DNA of 64,000 nt from Romanomermis culicivorax (GCA_963922205.1 CAWUHX010000252.1:372001-436000); one strand, 5' to 3'; positions 40,086 to 51,432 are shown, numbered from the stretch's first letter. Notes: generated from the sequence alone by a model not told the origin. Numbers and translations: made by a program.

Positions 40086-40734
40086 TACAGAATCGCAAAT
40101 GTTCTTGTGAATTTTTCCGCCATTTTGAGTTGCCTTGTCATCACATTATAGGCCCGTTATACTTCATCGCGCGGCGCCGGTTGTCCTATTCATACTAACA
40201 GGCGGCGCCGCGCGGTGGCTTGTCATACTTGGCCGCGTGGCACCGCTGCGGCGCCGTACGGCGCCGCTTTTTTACTTTTGGATTTTGATCTTCTCAAAAA
40301 ATGTGTATTGGTTTAGTTGAAACCTGATGGGGCGCCGTGCGAATTACAAAAACCTATTACTTCAAAAGCGGTACCGCGCGGCGCCGCTTTTTAGTATGAA
40401 TAGAACAACCGGCGCCACGCGGTGAAGTATGACAGGGCCTTATGGCTGTTAGAAATTCGGAAAATTTAGAAATATTTGATTTGATTATTATTTCACAACG
40501 TTTCCAACGGTTTAAATTCGTTACGACTGTTCCTGATAACTTCAGTCATGATCCATTGTTGGAAAAAATTCCCGAAAATTCTATCGCAATAGATAGTTCA
40601 AAAAATAGAATTTTGTCTGTAAATGAAAAATACAACAAAATGTTGAAACTAGCCCAGCGAGTTTGTGACGTCTGCAGCAAATTAAGTTTCACAGAATTTG
40701 AAAAGCAATATGAGCAATCTGATCCGCAAGATTG
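40086..40734 (+). pseudogene. MULE copy 2 transposase, SWIM finger and C-terminal part
   Basis: The part 40086-40149 encodes CSCEFFRHFELPCHHI, which keeps the Cys lost in copy 1. A 291-bp MITE then splits the gene within this cluster, and coding resumes at 40441. It ends at 40734, close to the point where the C-terminal region is deleted and the right TIR begins. Confidence 0.8.
40150..40440. mobile_element. GC-rich 291-bp MITE inside MULE copy 2
   Basis: The ends read AGGCCCGTTATACTTCA and AGGCCCTGTCATACTTCA inward. TAT is duplicated on both sides. The inside is packed with GGCGCC and GCGCGG motifs, unlike all neighbours. MULE copy 1 is the empty site. The superfamily is unclear: a 3-bp duplication and GGCCC-type end would suit PIF/Harbinger, but TAT is not its usual target. 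Confidence 0.85.
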
Positions 40735-40876
40735 AAATATCAGTAAAAAATTAGTGAGATGAGATATACTGTACTTTTCGTACGGCTAATAGTAGGTCTT
40801 ATATAGCAGGCACTATTAACAGTATACTGCAAATATAAAATATTATATTCGCCGTATCCGGCTAATAGACACTGCC

Positions 40877-40905
40877 CCCAACTGGTCGGAGGTCTTACAG
40901 GTATG
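40877..40905. mobile_element. End fragment of the CATACCTGT MITE family
   Basis: ACTGGTCGGAGGTCTTACAG followed by GTATG matches the right end of 27889-28094. It abuts the right end of MULE copy 2. Confidence 0.6.
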
Positions 40906-41151
40906 AAATGGGGTAATGGGGAAAAAAGGCCGACGACTCCTATCTTTTTTCTTTAAAGGCACGACTTATCGAAAAGAGAAACCAGAGACTCATTTTATAC
41001 ACCGAATTCCAAAATTTGAGGTATTTCCGCAATAAAAAAGCAAAAAATTCCCAAAGAAACGCTTGTGTTGTGTGCTACTTCATCCACCACAGTACTTGCC
41101 TGGTCTTGTCACTCGACGTTTTTACATATAAAAGCCTGTCGGATAGATAAA

Positions 41152-41190
41152 TAGTTTATCAGAAAATGTCCCGATGGGGCAGAAGAAAGA
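41152..41190 (-). mobile_element. Second, worn Helitron 3' end
   Basis: TAGTTTATCAGAAAATG then a TCCCGATGGGGCA hairpin repeats the 3' end of the Helitron family directly next to the one at 41191. It is either a nested insertion or a duplicated terminus. Confidence 0.6.
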
Positions 41191-42373
41191 CTAGTTTATT
41201 AGAAAATGCCCCGATGGGGCAGAAAAAAGGAGAATATACTTGCTTGGATAGTTGCCAAGCTAGAAAAAGGATTGAACTAGATTTTTGAGAACTTGGGTTG
41301 GAGTTGGAAAAAATTCACTTTCGTTATATTGGATTTTCATTCTTTCTCAAAAAAAATTTTCCATGTCTGTGAAGAAGTATATTCTGCAGCTGAGTGCACC
41401 AACACACTTTCCAACCAAACATAAAGATCTCCGAACTTTTGAGGAGAGTACAGGGTTGGACCTTGGTTTTTTGGCGTTTTTTTTTTAGACAACTAGTTCA
41501 AAAAAAGTTGACCAAAATTTTTTTTCGTAACAAATTTTCCAGTTTCAAAACTTTTGGGTTAGTTTGTATCCCCATGTCCTCCCTCACACATGTGTGCTTT
41601 TAACTGCGTTGAACTTTTTTGCTAAATTTAGCGTCAATAAAACAGGAATCAAGTGCGGAAAATTGGCACGTGAAATTTCACTCGCTTTTTTAGAAAAAAA
41701 GCTATATCATAAAGTCTTTTTAAAACTAAATCGATTGTGCAAGATATGTTTAATTCACTCATTTTACATAACATATCGCATAGGATTCTCTTTATAAGTT
41801 CTACTGATTACTAGCTATAAACAAATTTATTCTCTTCTATCTAACTATTCAACAAAATAGCATCATTCACAGTTTTTGGATTTAAACAGAAATTAGCATT
41901 TGTGGGATTGCAGACGGGAAGCAATTTCTCCCATCTCTGTCGCTCTGGTCCTGCTTTCAAAAAAGTCGTGATGTTGCAGTGGGAGTGTGAGTAGGGTCGG
42001 GGAGAACTGGATACGGTATTTGGCGCACACCCCTAATAGGCACGGCTGAACCAGGAGCATTTTTGTATGCTTTACCTTGTTCACTCATTTGCATACCAGT
42101 GCCCAATGACTGTAACCAAGGCCCAGTTGCACTAAAGGGGTCTGGGGCCCGTTCCACAAAGATTCACTTTGCCGTCGGAAACTTTGCAAAGCGAAGGAGA
42201 TTTTTCGATGCCAAAGGTACCTTTGCAAGCAAAAGGAGTTCCACGAACACCAGCAATAGAATACTTTTCAAAGGCTCCTATGCAAAGTACCCGACGTGAA
42301 AAAAACTCATTTACTGTAATTGAATTTTTTTTGGCACTGATTTTTTTCTTAAAAATAAATGACAATGCCTCAT

Positions 42374-42661
42374 GTAGCGCGACCGAGTCGGTTGGGGGGA
42401 GGGTAAATTTAAAATTCGATGAGCAGAGTACCCAAATTTTTCAAAAATCCTCAGGGGGCGGGGCGGGGCGCGGTGGGGTAAAAAAGTCGAAAAAAAGGCC
42501 AAGAAAATTTTCCAAAAAAGGCACTTTTTTGGCCATTTTTTACCAATTTTTCGAGTTGTGACGGCCGGGTGGGTAACCGGAGGTTGGGGGTGGGGTACCA
42601 ACATTTGCGTACTGGGTTCAATCCGGTTGTGGGGTGGGGCCCCCCCCAATTACAAGTATGA
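42374..42661 (-). mobile_element. Diverged CATACCTGT-family MITE in the PIF subterminal region
   Basis: In inverted orientation it shows the GGGGG and CCCCC runs, GGCCATTTTTTACC and TTTTTCAAAAATCC blocks shared with 44830-45093. The ends are worn (CATGTAGCG and AAGTATGA). Confidence 0.65.
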
Positions 42662-42756
42662 TTTTGCTTGTCATTTCGAGCGTACGTTTTAATGAAAGTT
42701 TGCACTTTATAGGTCATATTGTTTTTTAAATAAAAAACTCAATTTCATTATTTCTT

Positions 42757-43750
42757 ATGGCTCAAGTTAAAAATGAAAAAGCAAAACCTCTAACGGACGT
42801 CCAACGATCCGTATTAATTGAACAAGTTGAAAATTTTCGAGACGTTTTATTTGGTAGGGACGGCAAAGCAGACGCCGTTAAAAGAAAAAATGCTGCTTGG
42901 GCCAAGGTAATTTGATTCTCTTATTTTACAGCACAGCAACACAATTTTTTTGTTTGTTCATACTTTTTTTAGGTGGCCGAATCCGTTAACGCCTTGCGCA
43001 GTGATTTGACTATTAGATCGGCCGAACAAGTTAAAAAGTCATGGGAAAACATAGCCAACAAAGGAAAGAAAGAAATAAGTCGAAAAAAGACAGAAATGAA
43101 GTAAAAAAAGTAGATCTTTCAAATTTAAAGGTTTTTAAATTAAAATTCCTGTTTCATTTCTTAGGAAAACTGGTGGTGGCCCCAGAGCAGGCAACTTTAA
43201 TGAAGAAGAAATGAAAATTTTATCGATTTACGGTGACACCAACCCGATTTTTTTAGGCAAAACGACAGGATTGGATACAATGGCCTATTCAGATTTCGAA
43301 GGTAACCATTTGGAACTGTCGTCAGATGATTTATTGGGTGACAATATGCCCCTCCTCAGCACAATTCCAAAGGATCAAGGACAAGAATCGAACGATGAAA
43401 CGCCAAATTGTAATAAAATGCCATCTAATTTTGAAACGCCAAAATTTAATAAAACGTCAATAATAATTTCGAAAAAATCTGCCAATTTACTGCCCAAGAA
43501 TTTGAAACAAAAATTATCATTGGAAGCCGGCTGCTCGACTGAAAAATTAAATAAAGAACAGCTGACCTTAAAAATTTTAGAACAACAATTCGAAAACGAA
43601 AAACTGATTCATGACAAACTATTGGCCGAAACTGCCTATTACAAAGAAAAGGGTGAAGCTTCGAAAGCCAAAAAAGCATTTTACGAAGGGTCCCTAGTAA
43701 AAATCCAAGCGGAATTGGTTGGAAATCCAAAAGTCAAATTTGGTGAATAA
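42757..43750 (+). CDS. PIF/Harbinger Myb/SANT-like DNA-binding protein
   Basis: Three exons are inferred: 42757-42906, 42973-43100 and 43165-43750. GT...AG introns of 66 and 64 bp keep one frame of 287 codons plus stop. Residues 12-90 form a Myb/SANT-like domain: LTDVQRSVLIEQVENFRDVLFG, then AAWAKVAESVNAL and the C-terminal helix AEQVKKSWENIANKGK. A conserved second part follows (GGGPRAGNFNEEEMKIL...). The C-terminus is a charged likely coiled coil (EQQFENEKLIHDKLLAETAY). In this superfamily the Myb-like protein works with the nuclease in binding the transposon ends. No defect is visible. Confidence 0.85.
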
Positions 43751-43936
43751 TGCAATAAATTTTTTTTCACCTTTTATTTTGTTAGATTGTAATTTGTTCG
43801 GTTTTTTGTTTGTTGCAATTTTTTCCCCGGTTTTTTGTCTTTTTTTATTGATATTAAAATATCAAAATATAATAGTCGTATTTAACAAAAAGCACCACAA
43901 AAACATTGCACAAAAAATCCACAAATAAATGCAACA

Positions 43937-45415
43937 TTAATCGAAAAAATTTCTGACAACAAGATCCCGGTAGCGCAGTCCGTTTTGTAAATTTAGAGCA
44001 GGTATATTGTCTTCATCATCCAAAATTTTGTCCATTTCATTGAAGTCGGGCAATTTGTTTTTTACGGCAATATTGTGCAATATGGCGCAGCATATGATGA
44101 GCATTGGTACCCGTTTTAAATCCACTCGAACTTCGCCATGTAAAATTGAAAATCGACGCTTAAATCGTCAGAAAACTTGTTCTATCAATACGTGCGTTTT
44201 TTTGTGTGAAATATTGTATCTTTCTTGACCATGATTAGCTGGCGACAAAAATGGTGTCAAAAGGTAATGCTTGCAGGCGTATCGGCTGTCGCCTAGTAAA
44301 TAACCGATGTGTTCATTTCTTTCCAAGTAATTTTTAAGTTCTGATTCATTAAAAACGCGAGAATCGTGACTGCTTCCGGGCCATTTTGCTGTGACATTGG
44401 TAAAATAACCATCGTAATCGCAAACGCCTAAAAATCACAATAAAATTATAAAATGTACATAAATATGAACATATAAATATTTTTTCATTAAAATTTGCAT
44501 GTAAAATATTTACCTTGAACGTTTAAAGAATGGAATGACTTTCGATTAACGTAAACATTTTCAAATAACTTCGGGGCTAAAATTTGAACGTGCGTTCCAT
44601 CAATCAATCCAATTACATTTGGGAAATTAGCAATTTCATAAAATTTTTGTTTTTGCCTTGTAATTTCTTGCACTGCGCTCGGAAATCTAATATAATTCGG
44701 TGCGTGTCGGACTAAAGCACGTAGACAACGCCAAAGTGAACGACAGCAAGTGCTTTTGGCAACGTTAACCCTATTGCCTATAACCTAACAAAAAATTTCA
44801 AATAAAAAAAAATTCACCAAACTTTTCAACATACCTGTAATTGGGGGTGGACCCCACCCCCCCAACTGGATTGAACCCATTAGGCAAATGTTGGTACCCC
44901 ACCCCCAACTTGAAAAATTGGTAAATTTTTCGGGAAAATTTTCGGAATTTTTCGAACTTTTTTAAAAAAATTGTGCCTTTTTTCAACTTTTTTTACCCAG
45001 CCCCCTAAGGATTTTTGGAAAAATTGGGTACCCCCCCTCAGCGAATTTTGAATTTACACTCCCCCCCAACCGACTTGAGGACTCACAGGTATGCTTTTCA
45101 AGCAAGCTGCTCATTATTCCCATTCAATTTTATTAAACTCACTTGCTGAAAAGAATTTGAGGCTAAATATCGTAGACTGATGCAAACTTGGAGCAACGGA
45201 GGAATAGCTCGACTCCTTTTTGACGGTCGTTCAATGTCTTCGTTAATTAAATCAGTAATTTCTAAAATTATGTTCAGCGGAAATCGATATCGATCGTAAA
45301 TTTTGGTGTTCGATAAACCGTCAAATGGATTAATTAAATCCTTAAATTTTCTAATTCTCGGCGGCGCATCATCATCTTCCTGCAAAATTTCATTTACGAT
45401 TTGAGGGGCATCCAT
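43937..45415 (-). pseudogene. PIF/Harbinger DDE transposase (HARBI1-like), one nonsense codon
   Basis: Three exons are inferred on the minus strand: 45415-45143, 44784-44514 and 44427-43937. Consensus GTGAGT and GTAAAT donors give 344 codons. Exon 1 holds the N-terminal helical part (IPPLLQVCISLRYLA). The DDE nuclease shows its first Asp in VIGLIDGTHVQI (exon 2) and its second in KWPGSSHDSRVF (exon 3). The Glu lies in VLIEQVF. Directly after this comes an in-frame TGA (44168-44170) where a Gly codon is expected before RFKRRF; one G-to-T change from GGA would explain it. Otherwise the gene is whole. A 264-bp MITE sits in its first intron without touching the splice sites. Confidence 0.85.
44830..45093. 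mobile_element. CATACCTGT-family MITE in the first transposase intron
   Basis: 264 bp, with ends CATACCTGT inward. A perfect 8-bp duplication CTTTTCAA lies at 44822-44829 and 45094-45101, so it is hAT-like. Runs of up to eight C and five G are inside. Confidence 0.9.
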
Positions 45416-46785
45416 AATTGCTCCAAAATTAAAAAATTAGCAAATAATTTTAAATTAAATAAATTGCTGGAAAAATTACACACATTTAAAAAAATTTGCT
45501 ATGTTTATAACGTTCAAAGGGTCCCCATGCTTCGCCAAAGGGAGCTCCCTACCTCCCTTTGAAATTTTGCCTTTGCAAAGCGACCCTTTGAACGTCGGAA
45601 AGATTGTGGAACGCGAAAATCAAAAAAATCACTTTGCCAAAGGAGACTTTGCAAAGTATACTTTGGCAAAGGTACCTTTGAAAATTTGTGGAACGCAAAA
45701 TTTTCAAAGGTTTCCTATGCAAAGTATCCCTTTGGCTTCAAAGGTACCTTTGATGCCCAAAGTGAGCATTGTGGAACCAGCAGCTGAGCTCGAGCTCAAC
45801 ATAATCTCGAACAAAAAAGGGACTCAGTTTGATCTCATGTTCGGAATAATTTGAATGTCCTCAGGATCATAACGAGCTCAAGGTCGAGATTATCCCCAAC
45901 TCGAGCTGTGAGGTTGCAATAACATTCTCCCATAATTTTCATATCTTTAAAGCAAATAAATATAAAAATGTCTGCAATTCTCAAACTCGAACTTACACTT
46001 CAGTAGTAGTTAATCCTGAAGTGAGTACTGTTTGTGCACTGGAAGAGAATAGTTTGGACATTGCGATTAGCTAAAATTCTGGATCAGCAATTTAATCCCA
46101 ATGTTGAGATTATCCTCATGTTGGGTTAGTGCACCCAACCTCAGGTTTCTTTATAGTTCTGAAAATGACTATAATATGCCTGCCTCACTATTTTTCAGCT
46201 AGTGTGAGAGGCAGAAATTTCGAATCGGTTGGGAGTTGGGAAGCTATTGGTTTACCATTTCTTTACATTTGAAATCATGTGCGTATAATTTTCATATAGA
46301 AAAATTTTGCTGCAGTTAATGCTAGGGGAAGGACAAAATGCACGATGCTGCAAAATATACTTTTTTACAGAAATGGAAAATTTATTTTGAGAAAGAATGA
46401 AAATCGAAAGTGAATTTTTTCCAACTCCAACCCAAGTACTCAAAAATCTAGTTCAATCCTTTTTCTAGCTTGGCAACTATCCAAGCAAGTATATTCTCCT
46501 TTTTTCTGCCCCATCGGGGCATTTTCTAATAAACTAGTTCACCTCTTTTTAGTGGGCCTCAACCATGCACGAAAACCTTCATAGAAGCACATTGAAGTTT
46601 TAAATTTTGTCATCTTCACGTCAAAAAAACAATAAAAAACCATCTTCAAGCTACGAATTCTCACCTCCGGCAAAACTAAAGGATGTGTAAACCGAAAGGT
46701 GACCATATCTATTGAATTCATGGTCTAGAATCCTTCAACCCAAAAAATTGCAGAAATACATTTGTTTACACTCAGTATGAATTAG

Positions 46786-47280
46786 TGTGTAAAGTGATCA
46801 CTTTCATTAAATTTCCAGTGGTCGAAAACCCCTCCCACAAAAACTCACAAAAACAGGCTTGGTTAAATCCAGAATAATTTTTATGTGTAAAGTGACACAT
46901 CCATTGAATTCCTCGCAGTGAACAACCCCTTCCATAAAAAATCACGAAAATACACTGATCCCATTCATCAAATTCTCTATGATTGAAAACCCCGTCGACC
47001 GGAAAATCACGAAAATGCATTTGTTTCTACATGGGATAATTTTTGGTGTAAAGTGATCACATTCATTGAATTCCTCGTGGTCAAAAATCCCCTACACAAG
47101 AAAATTACGGCAGTACCCTGGTTTACACTGTGGATAATTTATTTGTGTAAAGTGAGGGGGTCTATTGAATTCTCTGCAGTCGAAAACTCCCTCCACTGAA
47201 AAATCACAGAAATATGCTCGTTTACACCAGGGATAATTTTTCGTGTAAAGTGACTGCATCCATCAAATTCCCAATGGTCG
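46786..47280. repeat. Tandem ~98-bp array, second copy
   Basis: GTGTAAAGTGA recurs near 46789, 46887, 47048, 47145 and 47243, giving about five to six units. One unit near 46960 is shortened. The order of unit variants matches the first array with some units missing. Confidence 0.85.
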
Positions 47281-47779
47281 AAAACCCTTGCAGCCCAAAA
47301 ATCCCAATAAGGCTACAGGTTTATTTGAAACTGCTAAAAAATTAGTAGTGCATTATGCTGCAAAAAATTTTTTTTTCGAACCCATAAGTATTATATAACA
47401 AAATTGGGGAATTTGGCGTTTTTCGAGACTTTGGACAACCATATAATTGAATTGAGGCCATATTTCAAAAAAAAAATTCGCATTTGAGATTACACCCCCA
47501 AGATGCTTAGGCCGAAGTATGGACGTTGGATATGGCACACTGATTGCTGGGCATGGTGGAACTGGGGGGCCTAAAAAAGTGCGTTTTTTACCTGTTTTTG
47601 GGGCCCCACCGAGCACCACTTGCAGATAGAGGCGAAATGACAAAAGGCACCCCATAGTTTGCCCCTATGCCCAATATTATGCAAAAAACCCAAAGGTTCT
47701 AGCTCTTACCGTTTTGGCTCTAGGGTGGGACATGAAATTTGGGGGCCAAGTATATTATAGGTTGATGCTGTCGCGCCAC

Positions 47780-48279
47780 ATACTTGCTTAAATATTTGTC
47801 AAACATAAAAAACATACTTGCTTAAATATTTGTCAAACATAAAGAAGGGGTAGACTAGGTTTTTGGGAACTTGGGTGAGAGTTTAAAAAATTCAGTTTTG
47901 TAATATTGGATTTTCATTCTTTCTCATTAAAAAGTTTTCCATGTCTGTGAAAAAGAATATTCCGCAGCTCCTTGCATTTTGTCGTTCCCCTAGCATTGTG
48001 TCAACTACAAATTTTTCTGAATGAAAATTATAGCAATCATGCTGATGGTAGTAATAAGGCTATCTTTTGTGTACGACCTATAATTTCCCTATCTTTTGTG
48101 TACGACCTATAATCTGTCATATTTGACCGATTTATAGGTCGTATGGTAAGCATATACAGTCGATTTTTTCATCGATTTATAGGTAATATGGTTAAGCATG
48201 CAGGTTCTTGAGTTACCGTAATAGTAGAATTACGGTAATATTTGGATTATGGTAACAATGGAATTAGGGTAATAATCGT
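47780..48279. repeat. Short direct repeats and a Helitron-arm relic
   Basis: CATACTTGCTTAAATATTTG occurs twice (47779 and 47813). A worn copy of the Helitron inverted-repeat arm follows (47850-48000). CTATCTTTTGTGTACGACCT occurs twice at 48050-48115. ACGGTAAT/TTACCGTAAT short palindromes lie near 48210-48260. No coding. Confidence 0.6.
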
Positions 48280-49180
48280 GTTACTGTAGGTGGAAAAGGA
48301 AAATTGATGATGAACAGAAAATGGGAAAGGAAAACTAAAGTGAACAAAAAATGGAAAAGAAACAAAAGGAAAGCATGTATAAAAAACTTCCTCCGTGGCA
48401 GAGGAAGTCTTTCAAAACTTTGCGCCCCCGACCCCTTTTGACAAAAGGGTGCCACCTGCAGGCGTAAATATGTTCAGAGGTCCTATTCCTGAACAATTGT
48501 TCCAGTCAGTAAATGTCAGATTGGTCAGATTGGTCAGTAATGGTCTGTTCTATAAGTAAAATTTCGAAAAAGTCTAAATGCGATGAAACATTATTCCTAT
48601 GTGTGCATGTGTATAAAGTTGATTACCTGCGAAAAATGACCAAAAAGCTCTCTTATAGAAAAATGACCAGAATGAGCTGGGAATAGAAAGTGTGTAGAAA
48701 ATTTGGAGAGTTCAAAAATCTTTACGTAACAAAAAAACTTTCGAATCAATGTATCATTTTTGTTTTATTGTAAAATAATCATTTAGGTCAACTACGAAAA
48801 ATGGAAAAAGGGAAAGTAAAAAAGTAAGCAAAACTGGAAAAACAAAAAGAAAGAATGTATAAAAAACGACTCCCTCCACCCATGGAGGAAGTCTTCCAAA
48901 AAAAGCGCCCTCAGGCTCTAAAAAGAGAGGTGCACTGTCTGCAGGTTAACAGAGTAGATAATCAGAAGCCCTGCACATCTGAATGATCATCCCAATTAGA
49001 ACGGTCTTTTATGTCAGAATGTTCAATTCTATGAGTAAAACCTCTAAAAGTCTATATGTGATGAAACATTATTCCTACGGGTTCATACTTATAAGGTCGT
49101 GAAAAAATGAGCAAAAAGATCTCTTATGAAAAATGACCAGAAAAAGCTTGGTATAAAAAATGTGTAGAAAATTAGTTACA
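48280..49180 (+). repeat. Two diverged tandem copies of a TATA-plus-hairpin module
   Basis: Copies at about 48285-48715 and 48790-49175, offset about 480 bp. Each has a TATAAAAAA (48378 and 48858) followed directly by a hairpin: CTTCCTC/GAGGAAG at 48387-48407 and GACTCCCTCC/GGAGGAAGTC at 48868-48893. Shared downstream blocks include ATGAAACATTATTCCTA, TCTCTTAT and AAAATGACCAGAA. The plus strand between hairpin and blocks has no long ORF. It could be a promoter with a structured leader or an LTR-like unit; function unknown. Confidence 0.6.
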
Positions 49181-49714
49181 CTTTGGATGCAAAAAGGAAC
49201 TGTTCTCAGTGTAGAAACCATAATTGATACTACAAAGATGGATCAAGGAAAGAAAGAAAGAGAACACAGCATGCATATATACAAAAACTGTACCAGAGGT
49301 TAAAGGTCTACTAAATCACCGAGGCTAGACATAAATACATGATACTCTCTGTATAGAAATTGATACATCTTGTAACGCATAATGATTTATACAGGTAAAT
49401 GTCTGATTTTGTATACTGACTGTTTTCCAGAACAAACATAAAAACGTTAGGCAGCTGAAGCCCATTTAGATCATAAAACCAATTAGAAATGCTAGAAAAG
49501 GTCTAAGGTTCTATAAGAGATGGTAGCAGGAGACGCTTTACCAAAAGAATTTAGGTGGTGCTTATATTTAATAGTTTTCTGGGGTAACCTAGAACCTTAA
49601 AAAAAACAGAAAAGATTCAACCAAAAAAGCAGAAAAAACCAGAAAAGGTTTAATGAGGAAAAAGAGGTACAAATAGGAAAAATAGAAGAAAAATCATTTG
49701 ATTCTTGTGCGACA
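49181..49714. other. Unassigned AT-rich stretch
   Basis: A GCATGCATATATAC followed by ACCAGAGGT near 49270 might be a third, worn copy of the preceding module. Nothing else is recognised. Confidence 0.3.
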
Positions 49715-50185
49715 ATGATGATGACAACAACTATGACAAAAATGGAGCCAATATTCATAGCGTTCAATGCCGGGCTGAGGGCCGCTTATGTGGCATATGG
49801 TAGGTTGATATTATCAATATATTTTAATTTTCAAAATTAATACGAGTACAATTTAAATATTAAAAAATATTATTATTATTAATTTAGAGCCATTTTTAAC
49901 GATGATAAATGTTGACACATTGACGTCAGTATTTTGGGAGAGCATCTGTGGATTTAAAAAATTGTTGGAAAAGCCAGCGTGGGGTAGCAGTATCCGACTA
50001 GGATGAAACCCTATTGGTGTTTCATGAAACGCCTATGCCTGATGTTCGAAAACCCCATGCTGGATGAAGAACAATTAGCCTCGCACCTGTGGAATATCCT
50101 CCCGCCCTGTGTGTGGGCTCAACGGACGGGTGCTGACCAAAAATACATTGACCACTGCGTAGGTTTAGCACTGCCTCGTTTCTAG
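49715..50185 (+). CDS. Small unrecognised gene or gene fragment, probably spliced
   Basis: An ATG at 49715 opens a short frame whose last residues, MEPIFIAFNAGLRAAYVAYG, end at a possible donor GTAGG. After a gap of about 85 AT-rich bases with a TTTAG acceptor, a frame continues EPFLTMINVDTLTSVFW and ends near 50001. A third piece (50003-50185) reads FMKRLCLMFENPMLDEEQLA and ends GLALPRF. The composition is balanced and GC-richer than the flanks, which favours real coding. I do not recognise the family. Its nearness to the Polinton capsid genes suggests, but does not show, a link. Confidence 0.4.
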
Positions 50186-51432
50186 TAAGTTTTGATGTTA
50201 TACTTAAAGACATGTCTTAGTTCTATAAAGTTGTATCTAATGAGAGTAAAAATTGTTACAAGCTTTTACTGTAATATTTTGAGGTAAAACATGAACAGGT
50301 TAAATTGTACTAAAAACAAACTATGGTACATATTTTACCATTTAGTTAAAAAGGCAGGTGTTAACGTATAGTTGAAGAAATAGTAGTAGAATTGCACAGT
50401 AAATAACTGGTATAACAAAGAGATAGTTAACTTTCCTAAAACTTACCAAAGAACAGGTGTTAATTACTGTATAATGAATTTTGTATTGTATGCATGTATG
50501 CATGTAAGTATGTAGGTAAATCGTTGAAACATTGTTTCTAGAATATTCTAGAAGGTTTCAATTATTTTATGAAATTCTTGTACAATAAGAAAAGTTATGA
50601 AGATAAAAAATAGTTTAAATGTGTAAATATAGATTTGATAATGCAAGGAAAATATATATTAAGAAAAACCAAGAAATGAAAAAGAGTGTTAATAGACTTT
50701 GCACCTACTAGTAAGAATTTAAAAATGATATATATAGAGTATATTTTAGAACAAAAAATTTTTGTTTTAATTAAAATAAGTTTTAAAATTTTAGTGTATA
50801 TGACTAGAGGCAGCAGGTGCGATGGTTGTCACTGTATATAGTTGTATATTAATTTACATAAGTAAAAATTTCTGCAAAAATTTTTAAAAACTTAATGTTT
50901 TTTATTTTTAGGTATTATTATTTGTATATATTTTTTATTTTTGTTGTTGTTTAATATTTAATAAAATAGAATAAAATTAAAATCAATAAAATTTTCTTTA
51001 TTGCAATTTATATTAGTGATTGTTACTCTAGAGTTCTAGTGTGTCATCTGATGGAAAATGAAAAGGGGTTACTGTAGTAAAATAATTAGAGGCACATGAA
51101 TAAATGAATGAATGAAAGAGCAAGTGAGATGTAGAGACCATGTGCAAAAATCATTGCATGAAAAGTAGAGTGTTGTCTATATTGAGATTTGTTGTCTTTT
51201 TATATAGAGTTTTTCTGTAATTCTTAGGGTAAAAAAGGATGAAAAGGTGTGACATAATTACTGAGAGTACTCTAGAAAGGAAGGAAGGAAACTCATTTAT
51301 AATTAGAGATAGATTGAAAGACTAGTTCTAAATAATAATAGACAATGAGAAGGATAGTATAAACAACAAAACTATAAGGCTATAACCAAAACTATAAAAT
51401 TAAAATCTACATAATATAGATGTATAGCTCAT
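50186..51432. other. AT-rich stretch without coding
   Basis: TGTATGCATGTATGCATGTAAGTATG simple repeats near 50490 and long A/T runs are seen. No gene is recognised. Confidence 0.4.

Larger units (their letters stand above)
33468..40876 (+). mobile_element. MULE copy 2, interrupted by three insertions
   Basis: The same sequence as copy 1, but the outermost roughly 90 bp of the left TIR are missing where it abuts copy 1. The right TIR is complete to ACACTGCC at 40876. It is interrupted by an LTR-type element (33832-35255), a Helitron (36834-40085) and a 291-bp MITE (40150-40440). About 0.6 kb of the C-terminal region present in copy 1 (32665-33290) is deleted at 40715. Removing the three insertions gives a sequence that aligns base for base with copy 1 at each junction. 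Confidence 0.9.
42145..45783. mobile_element. PIF/Harbinger (ISL2EU-like) transposon
   Basis: The ends read GGGCCCGTTCCACAAAG and GCTGGTTCCACAATG inward. Both subterminal regions hold many CTTTGCAAAG/CCTTTG motifs, candidate transposase binding sites. Two genes are arranged convergently: a Myb-like protein on the plus strand and a DDE nuclease on the minus strand. This is the standard two-gene layout of PIF/Harbinger. A CTG on either side (42142-42144, 45784-45786) may be the 3-bp target duplication. Two MITEs lie inside. Confidence 0.85.
41191..47779 (-). mobile_element. Helitron-family copy 2, with PIF insertion
   Basis: It carries the same parts as 36834-40085: CTAG and hairpin at 41191, inverted-repeat segment to 46537, the ~98-bp array (46786-47280) and a tail ending GTCGCGCCAC at 47779. 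The expected TC-type 5' end is not preserved, so this end is truncated or altered. A PIF/Harbinger transposon (42145-45783) lies inside. Between the inverted repeats the unique sequence runs opposite to copy 1. Confidence 0.8.
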
